Source: Saccharina japonica (Eukaryota; Sar; Phaeophyceae; Laminariales; Laminariaceae). Taken from it: a stretch of 64,000 nucleotides of DNA. The DNA is taken from contig MEHQ01003854.1 of the NCBI GenBank assembly GCA_008828725.1, positions 472,652-536,651 on the forward strand, given 5' to 3'. The position numbers were made by a program, and so were the translations under genes. Numbering within the stretch: the first letter of the stretch is position 1; each line of letters starts with the position of its first letter. The notes beneath the pieces are model-generated. The model was not told the origin of the DNA. It worked only from the letters and a program-made list of their open reading frames with translations, and made no database searches. Below are positions 59,270 to 64,000 of this stretch, one piece after another.

Positions 59270-59830
59270 GATCAGAGATAACTCAAATCAACCCCATGTT
59301 TGCTTGCGATCAAGCTGGAAACGTTTTCTCGTGAGAATAAATGAGGTAGCTCAAATCAACTCCATGTTTGCTTGTGATCAAGCTGGAGACGTTTTCTCGT
59401 GAGAATAAATGAGGTAGCTCAAATTAAATCCACGTTTGCTTGTGATCAAGCTGGAGATGTTTGCTCTTGATCAAATGCAACTCACGGTTTTCTCACACTC
59501 TTTCTTGCTCATTATCAGAGGTAACTCAAAATCAACTCCGTGTGTGTTGTAATCAAGCTGGAGATGTTTGCTCTTGACCAAATGCAACTCAACGTTTGCT
59601 GATGAGCAAGCTGGAGACATTCCCTCGCGAGAAGAAATGAGTTGGCTCTAATCAACTCTATGCTTTCTTGTGGTCAAGCTGGGGACATTTTCTCGTGAGA
59701 AGAAATAAGGTTGCTCCAATCAACTCCATGTTTGATTTTGATCAAACTGGAGATGTTTGCCCGTGATCAAGTGCAACTCACTGTTTACTGGTGCGCAATC
59801 TGGAGAGTTTTTCTTGTGAGAAAAATCTTG
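59270..59830. repeat. Tandem ~70-bp repeats inside the LTR element
   Basis: Seven or so imperfect units built on ATCAACTCCATGTTTG, TGATCAAGCTGGAGACGT and TTTCTCGTGAGAA(T)AAAT. Non-coding. Confidence 0.8.
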
Positions 59831-60386
59831 TTTGCTCGTGTTTTGATTGCAACGCAAGTATCATATGAACGTACAGTAGGTATGGATATAGATGCATGTT
59901 ATTCCCGATGGTATGAATATGTATGTATGCTGCCACCGTGCTCTGCTCGTGTGTGCCTCGTCTGCCGTCTGCCCTTTGCTCGTACTCGTCGGTCTGCACG
60001 CTGCGCTATGCTTACCCGTTGACAGTGCCCATGTTTGAAAGTTGCTCGTGCTCGTGTGTTTGCCCGCTGCGTGCCGGAAGCCCGTTGTCTGCACCCGCCT
60101 GTCTGCCCGTCGCTTGTGATCCAATGGTTGTCGTACTTCTCAACTGCATGCCTACCCGTTACTCAATGTGCCGGCATACTGCCTGTTCTCGCATGCGCAT
60201 GGGAACGGGGTGGCGGTCGCCTTGGTATCAACTATCTGTGGTGGTGGTTGCCTTATTGTCGGTTTCCTTGTTACCAGTACACACCGTCTTAGGTATCGCG
60301 TAACTGGCCTCTCTCTAGCCAACCGGCTGGGGAGGAGATCATGACGGTGTGGCGTGAGCAATTTATAGAGTAGTGCAGTTGCTACT

Positions 60387-60731
60387 GTGTCGCGGGTAAT
60401 TGGGCCCAGAACAAACGGTACAATAGAGGGTCGCCACAGGTTTGTCGCCGCCGGATTACTACTATTTGCCATGGGCCTCTACCAGCCCCTTACCGCTTGT
60501 ATCCCGGGCACCGTTCTCGACGTTTTAGAACCGGAGACAGACAATACGGAACCCATGCGAGAGAGAACGGGCAGCACGAGGGAAGCCAAAAAGTCGCTGA
60601 CAAAGAGCCACGATTCCAGCGCGCCAGATGCGACCGACCCCTATTCAGGGTCGGATCACGTTGGGGGAAGGAATCCAGGAGGGGGGCACGTTGGGGGTGG
60701 AGGTGGTTTTGCGGCGCACTTGGCGTGCTGA
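60387..60731 (+). other. Unrecognised 114-codon ORF in LTR element
   Basis: Opens with a hydrophobic stretch (VAAGLLLFAMGLYQPL) followed by a polar, Gly/His-rich tail. No gag or pol similarity recognised. Could be chance in GC-rich sequence. Confidence 0.2.
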
Positions 60732-61024
60732 GAGGGGTTTCTCCGAAACAGAGTAACTTGGCAGGAGTTTTCCCTCTCAGTTTGTTTGGCTTAGCGCGTG
60801 GCGCGGGGGGTCCTATAAAATAGTGCGGGGTCCTATAAAATAGTGTCTCTCGTTACGTTAGTTTTGGGGCGCATGCAAAATCCTGTGTCGGCTGGGAAGA
60901 GTTTTTTCTTGACATATAAATTTGGCCGGGTTTTTCTTCCTCAGTCTTGGTTGATGTAGACAACATTGGAACCACCGTCTATAGTATCGCGTGGCTGTCC
61001 TTTTCCTGGCTGGCCAACCAACTG

Positions 61025-61462
61025 TGGTGTTCCTAGTCCAAGAATGGGTTTCCAGTTGAGGGTTTACAAGTAGGCAAACGGGGACAAGGTCAAGTGAATC
61101 CTAGAGAAACATGCATTCCGGCACAAGCTAGGAACTTGTACTCCCAGGAGGCCGCACTCTTGCTTGGACCTAGACCTTCTCGTGTGCCAACGCTGTGTCA
61201 AGATCTAACGATGGGATACGGAAACCCAGAGCTACGACAACCAGGCCTCGAAGGATGCTCACCCAGGGGGTAGTGGGGGCGGTCTATGTGGTGAACTCGT
61301 AGGTTTTGGGCATGGGATGGTGGAAGTTGTGGATAATCAGCTGTAGCTTTGTGTAGAGCCAATACTTTATACCACACAACGAGGCCTCTGGCGCGGCTGA
61401 GGGTCGCTGAGGGATACCTCTCATTACGAGTTGCTGCGTGCCCAGCCTACCTTTGTAACAAC
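61025..61462 (+). repeat. 3' LTR
   Basis: Second copy of 57802-58241, ending GTAACA; sequence beyond it does not continue into a primer-binding site. Confidence 0.82.
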
Positions 61463-62045
61463 GCTTCTCAATATATTGTGGTGGGCAACATGTATCGATT
61501 TTTTTTTGTTTTATCCTCCGGCGGATGGGTAAAAATAAAACTTACGCCCTCCACACGTCCACGTCTCACTGCGTGTCGTGTGTCAATCCACTCCATGCCC
61601 CCTCGGAAGTATCAGCCCTTGCTGCCTACTACTCCGGAGACTTGAGCATGTTGACCCGACCTGACCCCCGAAGGGGCTAGGTGCGGTGGGGGTAACCACC
61701 CGAAGAGTAAACTCTCCGACATTGTGACCAGTTTATCGTCGCAGACAATATCTATGGATAAATGTCCCCCTTCGTCTACTGCCACCGACAATATATACCG
61801 GTAGACAGATTCCGCGTTCTATTATTATTATCCTTGCCATCCGACAATGTGCAGCATGATCTTCAGCGTTGATCACTCATAAAACTCCCAAAAGCAGAAG
61901 ACCACGGAAACCAAGGAAACCTATGCGTACAGTCTAACACCCTTCTATGTCTGCTTCCCGCCAAGATTTATCCACAATACTCCATTTGTTGTCCTTGCTC
62001 CCACCTTCTTCCCAATATGCCCTCTTTACGTTCAATACTTAAGTC
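61463..62045. other. Spacer with flanking repeats of the RLE element
   Basis: No gene. GACAATATCTATGGATAAATG, CCCCCTTCGTCTACTGCC and ACCGACAATATATACCGGTAGA (61741-61810) have counterparts at 63715-63810 on the other side of the 562-codon ORF, so the ORF is bracketed by related ~90-bp sequences. Confidence 0.5.
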
Positions 62046-63734
62046 CTAAGCCGCATCTAAGCTCCATCCCCACGCCATCGGTGTGGGTCTGTCATCCCCT
62101 CCCCCCCTGCTCCTCCTCGCTTCCTGGCGGCCCCTGAGCTGAAGTTTGAAGCGTGAAACCCTCCTGGAGATGGCGACCTGTGTGGTCACCGAGACGATTT
62201 GCAATATTATAAATAGGCGTTCTTTCACCACCCCTTTCCTAGCCATGGATCCATCATCCCTCCCCCCCACAACGCTCGCAGCCAGCTGGTCGATGAAAGT
62301 GCTGCCCTCTACCCCGAGACGCCCAAAGCTTTCCACCGCTAAAGTGGTAAGTTTGTGGCTCCGTTCGTCGAAGGACACATGTCCCGGACGAGCGTAGTGT
62401 TGGCGCTTGCGCGCCTCGGAGGTAGAGGCAGCTGATCCATCGTGATCAGCACTGCCTCCTCGCAGGTGTACCTGCGCTTGAGGGTCAGCATGGGTGACGT
62501 CCAGCAGGATGGACTTCTCCCTGTACTCCCTGTTTGGAGCGTCCCGGAGACCTCCTCTCCTGACTACAATGTCCATCCGCAGATTTCGGTCTACAGTGAA
62601 CGGCTCGCCGCTCTCAACTTGGTGTTGAATGCCCAGACGCTTCAAAGTGCGGGACATCGCGTGGACGAGCGGCTGATGTTGGTTCACTTGCGCACCCGCC
62701 CTGGGACAGATGCGTGCGTGGCGGGTGTCCACGTTGACTGCATCGCAGCAGGGGCACCTCACTGCTACGTGCTCCTCGATCCCAATGAAACGTCTTCCCA
62801 TGCCCACGAACTCTGCGGCGGGTATGACACGTAGTGAATCCGTTGGTCTTGCCCGAAGGCATGCCGTGGCTCCTGCCCCCTGTAGACTCCTGCAGCGAGC
62901 CTTGGCGAAGGCCTTAGTCTCGGTCCCCCCCAGCGGGTTGCCTGGTCCGGGGGGGCGAGCCGTCTCCGGTAGCTCCTCCAGCGAAGCAGTGTGGGCAGCG
63001 TGCCGGCCCTGATTCACCAGCTTGCCCAGCTTCTGTTGGGCTTTTCGTGAGTTGGTGGACACGGCGTCATGCGCCGCCAGCATGTCGGCCTCTGGGGCCA
63101 GGTCCCCCTCTGCCCCGAGAGCCCATACCAGCCAAGATTCAGGGACGATGCCCGCCATCTCTTCCTTGGTCACCCCCCATGTGTCGCGGATCTCCCGTAG
63201 GCTTGACCCAAGCTGGGCAATGATGCTCGATCCTGGGAGCCCCCTCCTCACTTTAATTCCGAGCGGGCCTGTGAGGTCTGCTAGAACCTCCGGCAGGATC
63301 CCCACCCTGCTCCCGATTGAGGCAGACATTCGCCTCGCTTCTGTCGACGGCAATCCTAATCCTCCCGCTCCCGTAGAAAGGCGTGCTTGGGCCTGCTGAT
63401 AAGGTTTGAGCGTCAGCCGACTATCCGGACACCCCTCCTGGAAAAACGATTGTGCCTCCGCCGCTCCCGGTAGCTCGAGGATTTTCTCGTACGCCCACTG
63501 CGCCCCGTTGTCTGCCCTTTTACACGCTTCGAGGGACAGCCCCGGGTCCAGAGCCCTTTCGAGGTAGCTCGTCCGTTGCCCGAGAGATTCGACGGCGATG
63601 AGGGCCGCTGCTTGTTTATCGGGCATGTTGGCGAGGCAGCGCGCAAGGCGGTCCGCACCTCCATCCCTCACTCCCTCCATAGCTCGCTCCCTCACGTATT
63701 CTTCCGTCCCGCGTTCTATTGTCACCGACAGCAT
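62046..63734 (-). CDS. C-terminal part of a non-LTR retrotransposon polyprotein (CCHC + restriction-like endonuclease), 562 residues
   Basis: An uninterrupted frame corresponding to the region after the RT domain in the decayed copy at 54946-56470. Residues 327-343 carry C-x2-C-x8-H-x3-C (CPCCDAVNVDTRHARIC), the finger that precedes the endonuclease in R2/CRE-type elements. The endonuclease core has E377, D388 (RMDIVV) and D412 (ILLDVTH), the PD-(D/E)XK pattern used to nick target DNA. The RT domain itself is missing: the copy is 5'-truncated, as typical for target-primed reverse transcription. The nominal ATG (63734) is probably not a natural start. Openness suggests a recent insertion. Confidence 0.85.
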   Translation of the reverse strand: MLSVTIERGTEEYVRERAMEGVRDGGADRLARCLANMPDKQAAALIAVESLGQRTSYLERALDPGLSLEACKRADNGAQWAYEKILELPGAAEAQSFFQEGCPDSRLTLKPYQQAQARLSTGAGGLGLPSTEARRMSASIGSRVGILPEVLADLTGPLGIKVRRGLPGSSIIAQLGSSLREIRDTWGVTKEEMAGIVPESWLVWALGAEGDLAPEADMLAAHDAVSTNSRKAQQKLGKLVNQGRHAAHTASLEELPETARPPGPGNPLGGTETKAFAKARCRSLQGAGATACLRARPTDSLRVIPAAEFVGMGRRFIGIEEHVAVRCPCCDAVNVDTRHARICPRAGAQVNQHQPLVHAMSRTLKRLGIQHQVESGEPFTVDRNLRMDIVVRRGGLRDAPNREYREKSILLDVTHADPQAQVHLRGGSADHDGSAASTSEARKRQHYARPGHVSFDERSHKLTTLAVESFGRLGVEGSTFIDQLAASVVGGRDDGSMARKGVVKERLFIILQIVSVTTQVAISRRVSRFKLQLRGRQEARRSRGGGDDRPTPMAWGWSLDAA

Positions 63735-64000
63735 TTATCGATAGGCACCTCTCGCAGTCTATTGTTGATGACATTATCTGTCGATATATGCCCCCCTCGT
63801 CTATCGCCAAAACAATATACCATTGTTGTGTCTATTGTCCGGGGTTTGACTACTGTGGTACATCATACACCTCAACCAAGAAAGATAATGTGAAATAAAT
63901 CCAAAGAGAAGAAGAAAAAAGAGAAAGGCTGGAAATAATACCAGTACGAGACAACACAAGAAAGTACTCAAGCGTAAAAACGCAAGCGGGTACACAGACT
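63735..64000. other. Right edge, no gene seen
   Basis: Short repeats of the TATCGATAG..GACATTATC type shared with 61741-61810, then AT-rich unique sequence. Nothing else supported. Confidence 0.5.

Larger units (their letters stand above)
57802..61462 (+). mobile_element. Non-autonomous LTR retrotransposon (no gag-pol)
   Basis: Direct repeats 57802-58241 and 61025-61462 begin TGGT.TTCCT and end CTTTGTAACA, the TG..CA of LTRs. Directly after the 5' LTR lies a primer-binding site (58242-58269). The internal ~2.8 kb has no protease, RT, RNase H or integrase; it holds 70-bp tandem repeats (about 59270-59830) and only unrecognised small frames. This is the make-up of a TRIM or LARD type element copied in trans. 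LTRs differ at many positions, so the insertion is old. No clean target duplication or polypurine tract was seen. Confidence 0.82.

Overview
The window is nuclear DNA of an intron-rich eukaryote. Three conserved genes with canonical GT-AG introns can be read exon by exon, and about two thirds of the rest is repeats. A photosynthetic stramenopile, most likely a brown alga, is my inference. It rests on introns of about 0.1-6 kb, GC-rich exons, dense non-autonomous DNA transposons and an inserted block that looks like giant-virus DNA. The sequence alone does not prove the lineage.

Layout. (1) 1-12445, minus strand: translation initiation factor eIF3 subunit e. Ten exons give 392 codons from the start; the last ~50 residues lie beyond the left edge. 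(2) 12446-16966: repeat-bearing divergent intergenic region. (3) 16967-21770, plus strand: 60S ribosomal protein L26 (three coding exons visible). Its 3.7 kb intron carries five copies of one box C/D snoRNA whose two guides match, from memory, two conserved 18S rRNA segments. (4) 21771-27799: intergenic. (5) 27800-36899, minus strand: a small membrane-anchored YHS-domain protein in three exons spread over 9 kb, with MITE-filled introns. (6) 38.7-44.0 kb: an intronless 1360-codon ORF of lower GC plus a broken adenine-DNA methyltransferase, interpreted as an endogenised large-DNA-virus fragment. (7) 44.3-47.6 kb: two adjacent hAT-like elements with CAGGGCT termini. The first has an exact 8-bp target duplication. 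Both are packed with GGCCCGG or GGGTC subrepeats. (8) 47.7-49.7 kb: two foldback elements and small coding remnants. (9) 49.8-56.5 kb: a tandem ~215-bp repeat, then a decayed non-LTR retrotransposon (RING-like finger, reverse transcriptase, CCHC finger, restriction-like endonuclease), itself hit by short interspersed repeats. (10) 57.8-61.5 kb: an LTR element with no gag-pol, whose primer-binding site copies a tRNA 3' end. (11) 62.0-63.7 kb, minus strand: a 5'-truncated but open copy of the same non-LTR family.

Functionally, eIF3e, RPL26 and the rRNA-modification snoRNAs are all translation-apparatus genes. The snoRNAs would be co-expressed with RPL26 by intron processing. The remainder records repeated invasion by transposons and probably a virus.
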